In this document: positions 24,362 through 33,152 of the stretch, in pieces | Position numbering within the stretch: position 1 is the stretch's first letter | How the letters are laid out: every line of letters starts with the position of its first letter | From: Xylophilus sp. Leaf220 | GTDB lineage: Bacteria; Pseudomonadota; Gammaproteobacteria; Burkholderiales; Burkholderiaceae_C | DNA length: 64,000 bases | Direction of reading: 5' to 3' | NCBI RefSeq assembly: GCF_001421705.1 | Contig: NZ_LMKO01000012.1 | Coordinates: forward strand, 164,254 to 228,253 | Notes under the pieces: model-generated | Seen by the model: only the letters and a program-made list of their open reading frames with translations | What the model was told of the DNA's origin: nothing | Database searches by the model: none | Made by a program: the position numbers and the translations under genes

Positions 24362-25651
24362 ATGCGCCACATCCCCGCTTTTCCCTCCGCACTCCGTCCC
24401 TTCGCCGCGGCACTGTCCCTGGCCTTCGCCGCCGCGGCCGCGCAGGCGGCGCCCGTGGCCGAGGTGCACGACCTGGCCGTGAAGGAGCAGCAGGCCGTGC
24501 TCGACACGCTGCGCGACCTGGTCCAGATCGAGTCGGGCAGCAAGGACATCGAAGGGCTCCAGCAGATCGCCGACCGCATCGCCGGCCAGCTCAGGACCTT
24601 CGGCGGCACGGTGGAGGTGCTGCAGCCGGCCGACGTCTACCGCCTCGACGACACGCCCGAGAAGGTGGGCCCCGCGGTGAAGGCGGTCTACCGCGGCACC
24701 GGCAGCAGGAAGATCATGCTGATCGCCCACATGGACACGGTCTACCTGAATGGAATGCTCAAGGCGCAGCCGTTCCGTATCGACGGCGACAAGGCCTACG
24801 GCCTGGGCATCTCCGACGACAAGCAGGGCATCGCGCTGATCATCCACACCGTCGCGCTGCTGCAGAAGCTGGGCTTCAAGGACTACGGCACGCTGACGGT
24901 GCTGGTCAACGGCGACGAGGAGATCAGCTCGCCCGGATGGCGCAGCACCATCACCCAGCTGGCGGCCGACCAGGATGCGGTGTTCTCCTTCGAGGGCGGC
25001 GGCACCGACGGCACGCTGCGCCTGGCCACCAGCGGCATCGGCGCCGCCTACCTCACGGTGCAGGGCAAGGCATCGCATGCGGGCGCCAAGCCCGAAGACG
25101 GGGTGAACGCGCTCTACGAGCTGTCGCACCAGCTGCTGCAGATGAAGGACCTGTCGAAGACCGAGGACGGCCTGAAGCTCAACTGGACTGTCGCCAAGGC
25201 CGGCACCAACCGCAACGTGATCCCCGCCGAGGCCACCGCCCAGGCCGATGCCCGCGCATTGAAGGTGTCGGACTTCGACGGTCTGGAGAAGGCGCTGCAG
25301 GCCAAGGTGCAGACCAAATTGCTGCCGGCTTCCAAGGTCGAGGTGAAGTTCGAGGTGCGCCGCCCGCCGCTGGAGGCGACCGACGCGTCGCGCCGCGTGG
25401 CCGGCTACGGCAAGACGATCTACCAGGAACTGGGCCTGCCGTTGCAGGTGGCGGAGAAGGCCACCGGCGGCGGCACCGACGCGGCCTTCGCCGGCCTGAA
25501 GACCAAGGGCGCGGTGGTGGAGGGCATGGGCCTGTCGGGCTACGGCGCCCACTCCAACGATGCCGAGTTCGTGCAGATCGGCACCATCGTGCCGCGCCTC
25601 TACCTCGCCACCCGGATGGTGATGGACGTCTCGCGCGACCGGATCAAGTGA
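24362..25651 (+). CDS. Secreted M20-family metallopeptidase (glutamate carboxypeptidase-like)
   Basis: A 429-residue protein with a signal peptide (about 1-31, ending AQAAP), so it acts in the periplasm or outside. It has a co-catalytic zinc site of the M20 type: AHMDTVY (His/Asp), GISDDKQGIALI (bridging Asp), VNGDEEISSPGW (Glu-Glu), and a late AHSNDAEF histidine. The dimerisation/lid domain lies at about 215-330 (GKASHAGAKPEDGVNALYE). The arrangement is closest to Pseudomonas carboxypeptidase G2, which removes C-terminal glutamate from folates and peptides; substrate here is not shown. Monocistronic, preceded by repeat copy 3. ATG 24362 places the signal peptide well; GTG 24347 is an alternative. 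Confidence 0.88.
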   Translation: MRHIPAFPSALRPFAAALSLAFAAAAAQAAPVAEVHDLAVKEQQAVLDTLRDLVQIESGSKDIEGLQQIADRIAGQLRTFGGTVEVLQPADVYRLDDTPEKVGPAVKAVYRGTGSRKIMLIAHMDTVYLNGMLKAQPFRIDGDKAYGLGISDDKQGIALIIHTVALLQKLGFKDYGTLTVLVNGDEEISSPGWRSTITQLAADQDAVFSFEGGGTDGTLRLATSGIGAAYLTVQGKASHAGAKPEDGVNALYELSHQLLQMKDLSKTEDGLKLNWTVAKAGTNRNVIPAEATAQADARALKVSDFDGLEKALQAKVQTKLLPASKVEVKFEVRRPPLEATDASRRVAGYGKTIYQELGLPLQVAEKATGGGTDAAFAGLKTKGAVVEGMGLSGYGAHSNDAEFVQIGTIVPRLYLATRMVMDVSRDRIK

Positions 25652-25720
25652 AGCGCGGCGGGGCCGGGGCCCCGTACCGGCCTGCGCCTGGCCTGGCCGG
25701 TCCGTGCGCAGGCGCGCCGC

Positions 25721-27001
25721 TCAACCCCCGAGCAGACGGGCCGGCCAGGTGACCAGCGCCGGGAACAGCACCATCAGGAACATCACGGCGAACTCCGCCA
25801 GCATGAAGGGCCACACCCCGCGGATCACGTCGTCCATGCGGATGCGGGCCACCCCGGCCACCACGTTCAGCACGGTGCCCACCGGCGGCGTCACCAGGCC
25901 GATCGAGTTGTTGATGATGAAGAGCACGCCGAAGTAGATCGGGTCGATGCCGGCGGCCTTCACCACCGGCATCAGCACCGGCGTCAGGATCAGGATGGTG
26001 GGCGTCATGTCCATCGCGGTGCCGACGACGATCACCAGCAGCATGATCATCGCCATCAGCAGCATCGGATTGCCGATGAAGGGCTGCAGCAGCGACACCA
26101 CCTTGCTCGGCAGGTCGGCCACGGTGATGAGCCAGGCCGACACCAGCGCCGCCGCCACCAGGAACATCACCACGCCGGTGGTGCGCGAGGCGGTCACGAA
26201 CACGCCGTAGATCTGCGAGGGCTTCAGCTCCCGGTAGACGACGACCGCGACGAACAGCGAGTACACCGCGGCCACGACCGCCGCCTCGGTCGGCGTGAAC
26301 ACGCCGAAGCGCAGGCCCACCAGGATGATCAACGGCAGCATCAGCGCCCAGCCGGCCTTGCGCAGCGCGGTGAACACCTCGCCCCGGGTGCTGCGGCGCG
26401 GCGGCACGATCTGTTCCTTGCGCACCAGCCACCACCAGGTCACCCACAGCGCGGCACCGACCATGATGCCGGGGAAGATGCCGGCCAGGAACAGCTTGCT
26501 GATCGACAGGTTGGCCGCCACGCCGAAGATCACGAAGCCGATCGACGGCGGGATGATCGGGCCGATCACGCCCGCGGCCGCGATCAGCCCGCCGGAGCGG
26601 GCCTTGTCGTGGCCGGCCGCGACCATCATCGGGATCAGCAGCGCCGAGAGCGCCGCCGCATCGGCCACCGCCGAGCCCGAGAGCGCCGACAGCACGCACG
26701 CCGCCACGATGGCGACATAGCCCAGGCCGCCGCGCACATGCCCGACCAGCGTCAGCGCCAGGTCCACGATGCGCTTGGACAGGCCGCCGGTGTTCATCAC
26801 CTCGCCGGCCAGCATGAAGAAGGGCACCGCCAGCAGCGGGAAGCTGTCGGCGCCGTTGATTACGTTCTGCGCGAGGATCTGGGCGTCGAACATGTCCAGG
26901 TGCCACATCAGCGCGACGCCGCAGAGCAGCAGCGCGAAGGCGATCGGGATGCCGATGGCCATGGCGCCCAGCAGGGATACGAGGAAGACGGCGATGGTCA
27001 T
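25721..27001 (-). CDS. dctM: TRAP transporter large permease DctM (xylonate cluster)
   Basis: A 426-residue polytopic inner-membrane protein with the DctM pattern: LLAVPFFMLAGEVMNTGG, LSGSAVADAAAL, GPIIPPSIGFVIFG and LFIINNSIGLVTPPVGTVLN. Last gene of the operon dctP-xylD-xylX-dctQ-dctM, so its substrate is probably a sugar acid such as D-xylonate; the enzymes are the basis for this. Identical segments such as GADSFPLLAVPFFMLAGE are shared with the DctM at 13804-15114, showing recent common ancestry. Confidence 0.94.
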   Translation of the reverse strand: MTIAVFLVSLLGAMAIGIPIAFALLLCGVALMWHLDMFDAQILAQNVINGADSFPLLAVPFFMLAGEVMNTGGLSKRIVDLALTLVGHVRGGLGYVAIVAACVLSALSGSAVADAAALSALLIPMMVAAGHDKARSGGLIAAAGVIGPIIPPSIGFVIFGVAANLSISKLFLAGIFPGIMVGAALWVTWWWLVRKEQIVPPRRSTRGEVFTALRKAGWALMLPLIILVGLRFGVFTPTEAAVVAAVYSLFVAVVVYRELKPSQIYGVFVTASRTTGVVMFLVAAALVSAWLITVADLPSKVVSLLQPFIGNPMLLMAMIMLLVIVVGTAMDMTPTILILTPVLMPVVKAAGIDPIYFGVLFIINNSIGLVTPPVGTVLNVVAGVARIRMDDVIRGVWPFMLAEFAVMFLMVLFPALVTWPARLLGG

Positions 27002-27011
27002 GTCGTGCCCT

Positions 27012-27605
27012 TCACCGCGGTGCGTCGTTCGGCTGCCGGCCGAGGGCCGCGATGCGGTCTTCTTCGGCCAGGCGCGCCTGCAGCGCATCGAACTCGGCGG
27101 TCTCTTCCGATTCCTTGACCATCACCAGCGCGTCGCCGGTGAGTTGGCCGCTCAGGACCCTCCACAGGTCCCACAGCAGGAAGACCGCTGCCGACACCGC
27201 GAACACCACGCCCACGAAGTAGAAGAGCCCGACCGACAGGCCGGTGACCGGCGCCGCCACATCGCGGTTGATCTTCACCTGCTCCCAGCTCCCGCTGAAC
27301 AGCAGCCAGCACACCCAGAGCATCAGCCCCTGGCCAACGACCACGCAGACCTTCTTGGCCCCGTCGGGCAGGCGGCTGACCAGCATGTCGACCCCCAGGT
27401 GGCCGTGCTCCTTCATCGCCACGACCGCGCCCAGGAAGGTCAGCCAGACGAAGAGCCAGCGCGACACCTCCTCCGACACGGTGATGCCGCTGTTGAACAC
27501 GTAGCGCAGCACCACGTTGCCGAACACCAGCACCACCATCGCGGCGAGCGCCACCACCATCAGAAAGTCGAGCAGCCGGCAGTAGCGGCGCATCATGGTT
27601 TCCAT
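27012..27605 (-). CDS. dctQ: TRAP transporter small permease DctQ (xylonate cluster)
   Basis: A 197-residue membrane protein with four predicted helices and the DctQ marks NVVLRYVFNSGITVSEEVSRW and FLGAVVAMKEHGHLGVDM. It partners DctM, encoded 10 bases downstream. The C-terminal tail (about 160-197) is charged and cytoplasmic, as in the paralogue at 13226-13807. AGGAG lies eight bases before ATG 27605, which was chosen for that reason. Confidence 0.92.
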   Translation of the reverse strand: METMMRRYCRLLDFLMVVALAAMVVLVFGNVVLRYVFNSGITVSEEVSRWLFVWLTFLGAVVAMKEHGHLGVDMLVSRLPDGAKKVCVVVGQGLMLWVCWLLFSGSWEQVKINRDVAAPVTGLSVGLFYFVGVVFAVSAAVFLLWDLWRVLSGQLTGDALVMVKESEETAEFDALQARLAEEDRIAALGRQPNDAPR

Positions 27606-27652
27606 CTTGTCTCTCCTGTTATTTGTTGATGTCGACGGACCGGCGGTGCTCG

Positions 27653-28870
27653 CTAGAGCGTGGGCCTTTGCAGCAATCCACGCCCTGCCAGGTTGTCGAT
27701 GAAGGCGCGCAGGCCGAAGCGCCAGGGGGGCGCCGTCTCGCTGTGGGTGACCCGGTTGTGCAGCGCGCCCAGCCGGGCGCTGCGGATGGTGACCCGGTCG
27801 CCCAGCTTGTGGGTGAAGCCGCTGCCGGGCTGGTCGCGGTCTTCGATCGGCGCGAAGAGGGTGCCCAGGAACAGCATGAAGCCGTCGGGATACTGGTGCG
27901 CCGCCAGCGTCTGCTCCACCAGCTCGGTCGGGTCGCGGCTGATGCTTCCCATGGTGTTGATGCCGCGCAGCTGGTAGCCGTCTTCGCCCACGACATGCAG
28001 GTGCACCGTCTCGCGGCGCACGTCGTCGAGGCCGAAGCCCGCGTCGAACAGGCGGATGAACGGCCCGATGGCGCACGAGGCGTTGTTGTCCTTGGCCTTG
28101 CCCAGCAGCAGTGCGCTGCGGCCTTCGATGTCGCGCAGGTTGACGTCGTTGCCCAGCGTGGCGCCGACGATCTCGCCGCGGCTGTTGACCGCCAGCACCA
28201 CCTCGGGCTCGGGGTTGTTCCAGGCCGAATCGGAGCGGATGCCGATCAGCTCGCCGGTGCCGACCGAGGCCAGCACCGGCGCCTTGGTGAACACCTCGGC
28301 ATCCGGGCCGATGCCCACCTCCAGGTACTGCGACCACAGCCCCTGCTCCTGCAGCAGCGCCTTGAGCGCCATCGCCTGCGCCGAGCCCGGCCGGATGTCG
28401 GCCAGGCTCTCGCCGATCAGGCCCACCACCTTGCTGCGCAGCGACTGTGCGCGCGCGGCGTCGCCGCCCGCCTGCTCCTCGATCACCCGCTCGATCAGAC
28501 TGGTGGCGAAGGTCACGCCGGCGGCCTTGACCACCTGCAGGTCGCAGGGTGCCAGCAGGAAGGGGTGGCTTTCGTCGCGGCCGTCGATCCGGCTGTTGGC
28601 CAGCAGGTCATCGACGCTGCACAGGCGCTGGCCCACGGCTTCGCGCAGGGCCGCGGCGGGTCGCGGCGTGTCGAGCAGGGTGCTCATGGTGGGAAAGCGC
28701 GCGCTGACGTCGAAGACGCCATCGGGCCGCAGCGCCACGATGGCCGGCCCGGGCCGGGTACCGGTGGCCCAGACCCGCGCGGCCAGGGTGCCGGCCAGGC
28801 CGTCGTCGGGCAGCAGCGCCGGGTCGTGCCGGCCCGCGTCGTGGAAGGAGGGCGTCGTAGTGGGATTCAT
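27653..28870 (-). CDS. xylX: 2-keto-3-deoxy-xylonate/arabinonate dehydratase (FAH family, XylX-like)
   Basis: The 405-residue protein has the fumarylacetoacetate-hydrolase fold. Conserved blocks are VVKAAGVTFATSLIERVIEE, SQYLEVGIGPDAEVFTKAP, AWNNPEPEVVLAVNS, GNDVNLRDIEGRSALLLGKA and KDNNASCAIGPF; the Glu/Asp cluster binds Mg2+ and the keto-acid. From memory these match Caulobacter XylX, which dehydrates 2-keto-3-deoxy-D-xylonate to 2-oxoglutarate semialdehyde in the Weimberg pathway. It lies 18 bases after xylD, the enzyme that would make its substrate. The equivalent L-arabinonate-pathway enzyme is the main alternative. Confidence 0.87.
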   Translation of the reverse strand: MNPTTTPSFHDAGRHDPALLPDDGLAGTLAARVWATGTRPGPAIVALRPDGVFDVSARFPTMSTLLDTPRPAAALREAVGQRLCSVDDLLANSRIDGRDESHPFLLAPCDLQVVKAAGVTFATSLIERVIEEQAGGDAARAQSLRSKVVGLIGESLADIRPGSAQAMALKALLQEQGLWSQYLEVGIGPDAEVFTKAPVLASVGTGELIGIRSDSAWNNPEPEVVLAVNSRGEIVGATLGNDVNLRDIEGRSALLLGKAKDNNASCAIGPFIRLFDAGFGLDDVRRETVHLHVVGEDGYQLRGINTMGSISRDPTELVEQTLAAHQYPDGFMLFLGTLFAPIEDRDQPGSGFTHKLGDRVTIRSARLGALHNRVTHSETAPPWRFGLRAFIDNLAGRGLLQRPTL

Positions 28871-28888
28871 GGCGGTGTTCTGCGCGAT

Positions 28889-30673
28889 TCAGTGGTTGTG
28901 CCGCGGCGTCTTCTCGGCGATGCGGTGGAAGTCGAGCGCGAAGTCGAGGGTCGCGCCGTCGGCCAGCTGGCCGGTCTTCTCGCGGTACAGCACTTCCCAC
29001 GGAGAGTTGCTGCGCGGGATGGGCGGGGCGGGCAGTTCGCGGCGGCGGCGGGCGATTTCTTCGTCCGACACCAGGGCGTTGCAGCTGCCGTGATTCAGGT
29101 CGATGCGCACCGTGTCGCCGGTCATCAGCCACGACAGGCCGCCGCCGACCGCGCTTTCCGGCGAGGCGTTAAGGATCGACGGGCTGTCGGCGGTGCCCGA
29201 CTGGCGGCCGTCGCCGAGCGTCGGCAGGGTGCGGATGCCCTGCTGGATCAGCCGGTCGGGCGGCTGCATGTTGACCACCTCCGCCGAGCCGGGCCAGCCG
29301 ATCGGGCCGGCCCCGCGCATCACCAGGATGCAGTTCTCGTCGATGTCGAGCGCAGGGTCGTTGATGCGGTGGTGGTAGTCGTCGGCCCCCTCGAACACCA
29401 CCGCGCGGGCCTCGAACACGCCCTCGTGGCCGGGCCGGCAGAGGTAGCGTGCCCGGAAGTGTTCGCCGATCACCGACGTCTTCATGATGCCGAAGTCGAA
29501 CAGGTTGCCCGACAGCACCAGGAAGCCCGCCTTCTCCATCAGCGGCTCCGCGAACGGCCGGATCACCTCGTGGTCCTTGCTCTGGCGCCCCTGCAGGTTG
29601 CAGGCGATGCTGCGGCCGGTGACCGTATGGCTGTCGCCGTGCAGCTTGCCGGCCTGCAGCAGTTCCCACATCAGCGCCGGCACGCCGCCGGCGCGGAAGA
29701 AACGCTCGCCCAGGTATTTGCCTGCAGGCTGCATGTTGACCAGCAGCGGAAGGTCGTAGGCATGGGTGGTCCAGTCGCTCGGATGCAGCGCCACCCCGGC
29801 ATGCCGGGCCATGGCCATGATGTGCACCTGCGCGTTGCTGGAGCCGCCGGCGCTGCTGACCACCGCCAGCGCGTTCAGGAAGCTCTCGCGGGTCAGGATG
29901 CGCGACGGGCGCAGGTCCTCGTGGGCCATCTCCACGATGCGGCGGCCGGTGGCATACGCCATCTGGCCGCGTTCGCGGTAGGGCGCCGGAATGGCCGCGC
30001 AGCCGGGCAGCGACAGGCCCAGTGCCTCGGCCACCGCGTTCATCGTGGAGGCGGTGCCCATCGTGTTGCAGTGTCCGGCAGAGGGCGCGCTGTCGCAGGC
30101 GCGCTGCAGGAACTCCTCCTCGTCGATCTCGCCGGCCGCCAGTTGCCTGCGGCTGCGCCAGATCACGGTGCCGGAGCCGACCAGTTCGCCGTCGTGCCAG
30201 CCGTCGAGCATCGGCCCGCCCGACAGCACGATCGCCGGAATGTCGACGGTGGACGCGGCCATGACGCCGGCCGGCGTGGTCTTGTCGCAGCCGGTGGTGA
30301 GCACCACCGCGTCGATCGGATAGCCGTAGAGGATCTCGACCAGGCCCAGGTAGGCCAGGTTGCGGTCGAGCGCCGCCGTGGGCCGGCGGCAGTTCTCGAA
30401 GATCGGATGCACCGGGAACTCCATCGGGATGCCGCCCGCGTCCCGGATGCCTTCGCGCACTCGGCGCGCCAGCTCGATGTGGATGCGGTTGCAGGGCGAC
30501 AGGTCGCTGCCTGTCTGGGCGATGCCGACGATCGGCCGGCCCGAGCGCAGCTCTTCGGGCGTGAGCCCGTAGTTCATGAAGCGCTCGAGGTAGAGCGCGG
30601 TCATGTCCGAACGCGCCGGGTCGGCGAACCAGTCCTGCGACCGGAAGCGTCGTTTTTTCAGGGGGGAATCCAT
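28889..30673 (-). CDS. xylD: D-xylonate dehydratase (IlvD/Edd family)
   Basis: The 594-residue protein belongs to the IlvD/Edd dehydratases, which use a [2Fe-2S] cluster and Mg2+. The cluster cysteines are Cys61 (SPCNRIH), Cys129 (TTGCDKTTPAG) and Cys202 (GHCNTMGTAST), with the same spacing as in IlvD. MTALYLERFMNYGLTPEELR near the N-terminus and the C-terminal PRHNH resemble Caulobacter XylD rather than branched-chain IlvD. It would convert D-xylonate to 2-keto-3-deoxy-D-xylonate; L-arabinonate is an alternative substrate. Second gene of dctP-xylD-xylX-dctQ-dctM. ATG 30673 is preceded by AAGG. Confidence 0.9.
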   Translation of the reverse strand: MDSPLKKRRFRSQDWFADPARSDMTALYLERFMNYGLTPEELRSGRPIVGIAQTGSDLSPCNRIHIELARRVREGIRDAGGIPMEFPVHPIFENCRRPTAALDRNLAYLGLVEILYGYPIDAVVLTTGCDKTTPAGVMAASTVDIPAIVLSGGPMLDGWHDGELVGSGTVIWRSRRQLAAGEIDEEEFLQRACDSAPSAGHCNTMGTASTMNAVAEALGLSLPGCAAIPAPYRERGQMAYATGRRIVEMAHEDLRPSRILTRESFLNALAVVSSAGGSSNAQVHIMAMARHAGVALHPSDWTTHAYDLPLLVNMQPAGKYLGERFFRAGGVPALMWELLQAGKLHGDSHTVTGRSIACNLQGRQSKDHEVIRPFAEPLMEKAGFLVLSGNLFDFGIMKTSVIGEHFRARYLCRPGHEGVFEARAVVFEGADDYHHRINDPALDIDENCILVMRGAGPIGWPGSAEVVNMQPPDRLIQQGIRTLPTLGDGRQSGTADSPSILNASPESAVGGGLSWLMTGDTVRIDLNHGSCNALVSDEEIARRRRELPAPPIPRSNSPWEVLYREKTGQLADGATLDFALDFHRIAEKTPRHNH

Positions 30674-30779
30674 GGAGAGCCTTCTGGCTGGGAGACGAAA
30701 GCGCGGCCGCACGGCATCGGTCCTGGAGGCCGCGCTGCGCGCACGGCCCGGGCCCCGGCGGCGGCGGCAGGGAGAACGC

Positions 30780-31784
30780 TTACTTGCCGCGCGCCTTGTT
30801 CAGCTCGGCCATCATTTCGCGGGTGGTGTCCTCGCCGAACTCCTTGCTGAACTTGGCGACCACCGGCTGCAGCTTGTCGCGCAGCTTGGCCTGTTCGGCA
30901 GGCGGCAGTTCGGTGATCTGCATGCCCACCTTGCGCAGCTCGTCGAGCGCCTTGTCGCTCAGCGCGCGGATCGCCTTGCGCTCGAACTGGGTCGCCTCGC
31001 GCGCGGCTTCCCGCACGATCTTCTGCTCGTCGGCCGAAAGCGTGTCCCAGGTCTTCTTCGACATCAGCAGCACCCAGGTGCTGTAGATGTGGCGCGACAT
31101 CACCATGTGCTTCTGCACTTCGTAGAACTTGCTGGTGAGGATGGTGGCGGCCGGGTTCTCCTGCCCGTCGACCGCCTTCTGCTCCATGGCGGAGTACAGC
31201 TCGGTGAAGGGCATCGGCGTGGCGTTGGCGCCCAGCGCGGCGAAGCTGTCGATGAACAGCGGGTTCTGGATCACCCGCACCTTCAGGCCGGCGATGTCGT
31301 CGGCCTTGTTGATCGGGCGGCGCGAGTTGGTGGTCTGGCGAAAGCCGTTTTCCCAGTAGCCGAGCCCGATCAGGCCCTTCTCCGGCAGCTTGTCGAGCAG
31401 CTTCTGGCCGAAGGCGCTGTCGAGCACCGCGTCGGCCTCCTGCTCGGTGTTGAAGGTCATCGGCAAATTGAGCACGCCGAAGTCCTTGACCACCGAGACC
31501 AGCGTCGAGCTGTCGGGCACCGTCATCTCCAGCGTGCCGCCGCGCAGGGCCGAGATCATCGTCACATCGTTGCCGAGCGTGCCGTTGGCGAAGAGTTTCG
31601 AATGCATCTTGCCGCCGCTCTTGGCCGACAGCACCTCGTTGAAATGGCGCGCGGCCTGCGCCTGCGGATGGTCGTCGGTGATGCCGATGCCGATCTTGAA
31701 GGTGCGCTCGCGCACCTGGGCCGAGACGGGGGCGGCCAGGGTCGATACCACGACGGCGGCGAGCGCCAGCAGTTTGAGTTTCAT
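30780..31784 (-). CDS. dctP: TRAP transporter substrate-binding protein DctP (xylonate cluster)
   Basis: A 334-residue periplasmic receptor with a signal peptide ending VSAQ (about 23). It has the DctP features LKVRVIQNPLFIDSF, with the carboxylate-binding Arg, and MPFTELYSAMEQKAVDGQENP. First gene of the sugar-acid operon, separated from xylD by 106 bases, with its permease genes three genes further down. The enzymes encoded between make an aldonate such as D-xylonate the likely ligand. CGGAGACATGAC precedes ATG 31784. Paralogue of the receptor at 11644-12642. Confidence 0.9.
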   Translation of the reverse strand: MKLKLLALAAVVVSTLAAPVSAQVRERTFKIGIGITDDHPQAQAARHFNEVLSAKSGGKMHSKLFANGTLGNDVTMISALRGGTLEMTVPDSSTLVSVVKDFGVLNLPMTFNTEQEADAVLDSAFGQKLLDKLPEKGLIGLGYWENGFRQTTNSRRPINKADDIAGLKVRVIQNPLFIDSFAALGANATPMPFTELYSAMEQKAVDGQENPAATILTSKFYEVQKHMVMSRHIYSTWVLLMSKKTWDTLSADEQKIVREAAREATQFERKAIRALSDKALDELRKVGMQITELPPAEQAKLRDKLQPVVAKFSKEFGEDTTREMMAELNKARGK

Positions 31785-31935
31785 GTCATGTCTCCGTTTG
31801 TGTTGTGCCGGTGCGTGTCCACCGCGTATGTCGCAGCGACAGCGATCCACCGGAGCCGGAGACTACGGGAGCACCCCCGCGTGGTCCAATCAGTGTTTTG
31901 GTCCGCGTCATTCCGTTTGGTTATGGGTCATCAGC

Positions 31936-32889
31936 ATGTCGGGTAAACCCTTGTCGATCACCGCCGCCGTCGGCCGGCTCCGTTTCAGGCATCTGCAGTT
32001 CCTCGACATCCTGGGCCGCACCCGCAATCTGCGGCTGACCGCCGAGCAGATGAACATGACCCAGCCCGCGGCCACCAAGATCCTGCTGGACCTGGAAGAG
32101 ATCTTCGAGTCGCGGCTCTTCGACCGCCTGCCGCGCGAGATGCGGCCCAACGAACTGGGTCTGTTCACGCTGCGGTACGCCGCCACCGCGCTCGCCAGCC
32201 ACGCCAAGTTCGTTGCCGAGTTCAACGCGCTGAAGCTCGGCGGCCACGGGCAGCTGACCATCGGCGCCATCTCCGGCGCCGCCGCGCACCTGCTGACCGC
32301 CGCCGTCGCCGAGACGCAGCGGCTGCGGCCCTTGCTGGTCCTGAAGGTGATGGAGCAGAGCAGCGACCAGCTCATCGCCTGGCTGGGAGACCGCAGGATC
32401 GACGTGATGATCGGCCGCTTCACCGACGAATCCCACCGTGCGCGGTTTCGCTACGAGCGGCTGTCCGGCGAGACCCTGCAGGTGGTCGGCGGGCCGCACC
32501 ACCCGCTGCGCGGCGTGGAGAACCTGGAGATCAGCCGCCTGGCGCACTGGCCCTGGCTGCTGTACCCGGAATCGACCGCGCTGCGGCACGTATCCGACAC
32601 CATCTTCCGCACCATCGGCATGGCGCCTTCGTCGGGCGTCATGGAAACCCAGTCGTTCCTCTTCGCGCTGGAGTCGCTGCGCATCACCGACATGCTGTCG
32701 CTGCAGCCGAGCGCCTTGGCGGAGAAGTACGTGGCCAAAGGGCTCCTGGCGCAGATCAAGGTCGATGTGCCGAAGGTGATGCCCGACTACGGAATGCTGA
32801 CGCGGATCGACGAGGCCCCGACGCCGGCCGTGAGTGCTTTCATGGCGGTGCTGCGCGATGTGGCGGCTGCGCAGGGGGATGCGCTGTAG
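31936..32889 (+). CDS. LysR-family regulator of the xylonate cluster
   Basis: The 317-residue protein has an N-terminal LysR helix-turn-helix (about 14-75; FRHLQFLDILGRTRNLRLTAEQM, MTQPAATKILLDLEE, FDRLPREMRPNELG) and a type 2 periplasmic-binding effector domain (about 95-305). The opening resembles GbpR-type sugar regulators. It is divergent from dctP-xylD-xylX-dctQ-dctM across 151 bases, so it is the probable regulator, with a sugar acid or its keto-deoxy product as inducer. ATG 31936 was chosen because upstream in-frame sequence is not LysR-like. It ends at a very strong hairpin terminator. Confidence 0.88.
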   Translation: MSGKPLSITAAVGRLRFRHLQFLDILGRTRNLRLTAEQMNMTQPAATKILLDLEEIFESRLFDRLPREMRPNELGLFTLRYAATALASHAKFVAEFNALKLGGHGQLTIGAISGAAAHLLTAAVAETQRLRPLLVLKVMEQSSDQLIAWLGDRRIDVMIGRFTDESHRARFRYERLSGETLQVVGGPHHPLRGVENLEISRLAHWPWLLYPESTALRHVSDTIFRTIGMAPSSGVMETQSFLFALESLRITDMLSLQPSALAEKYVAKGLLAQIKVDVPKVMPDYGMLTRIDEAPTPAVSAFMAVLRDVAAAQGDAL

Positions 32890-32936
32890 CGATATGGAAG
32901 GCGGATCGTCCGGATTCCCGCGATGGGAATAAAGCG

Positions 32937-32972
32937 AAAGGCCTGCTGCTATCTGCATAGCGGCAGGCCTTT
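32937..32972. terminator. Bidirectional intrinsic terminator between lysR and tRNA-Lys
   Basis: A 16-bp stem (AAAGGCCTGCTGCTAT paired with ATAGCGGCAGGCCTTT, one wobble pair) closes a four-base CTGC loop. A/T runs flank both ends of the stem. It follows the LysR gene by 47 bases and lies 8 bases beyond the tRNA 3' end on the other strand, so it can serve both. Confidence 0.85.
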
Positions 32973-32980
32973 GCTGGGTC

Positions 32981-33056
32981 TGGTGGGACGTGCGGGGGTC
33001 GAACCCACGACAAACGGATTAAAAGTCCGCTGCTCTACCAACTGAGCTAACGTCCC
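32981..33056 (-). tRNA. tRNA-Lys (anticodon UUU)
   Basis: On the minus strand the 76 bases form a complete cloverleaf. The acceptor stem is GGGACGT/ACGTCCC, the D arm is AGCTCAGTTGGTAGAGC, the anticodon loop is CTTTTAA with anticodon TTT, and the T arm carries GGTTCGACC. Discriminator A and CCA are encoded. It lies between the xylonate LysR gene and an aldehyde dehydrogenase gene. Confidence 0.97.
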
Positions 33057-33064
33057 GGTAACGG

Positions 33065-33107
33065 GCTTTGCTGCATACGCTCGCATGCAGCGAAGCCTTA
33101 GATTATA
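33065..33107 (-). promoter_or_regulatory. Likely tRNA-Lys promoter and leader hairpin
   Basis: TATAAT lies at 33107-33102 on the minus strand, about 45 bases before the tRNA 5' end; no good -35 is seen. Between them GCTTCGCTGCAT (33096-33085) pairs with ATGCAGCAAAGC (33076-33065), a 12-bp stem with one mismatch and an 8-base loop, which would form in the tRNA leader. Confidence 0.45.
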
Positions 33108-33152
33108 GCGACTGCGCGGCCCCTTTCGGCACCCACAACCGCACGATCGCCT

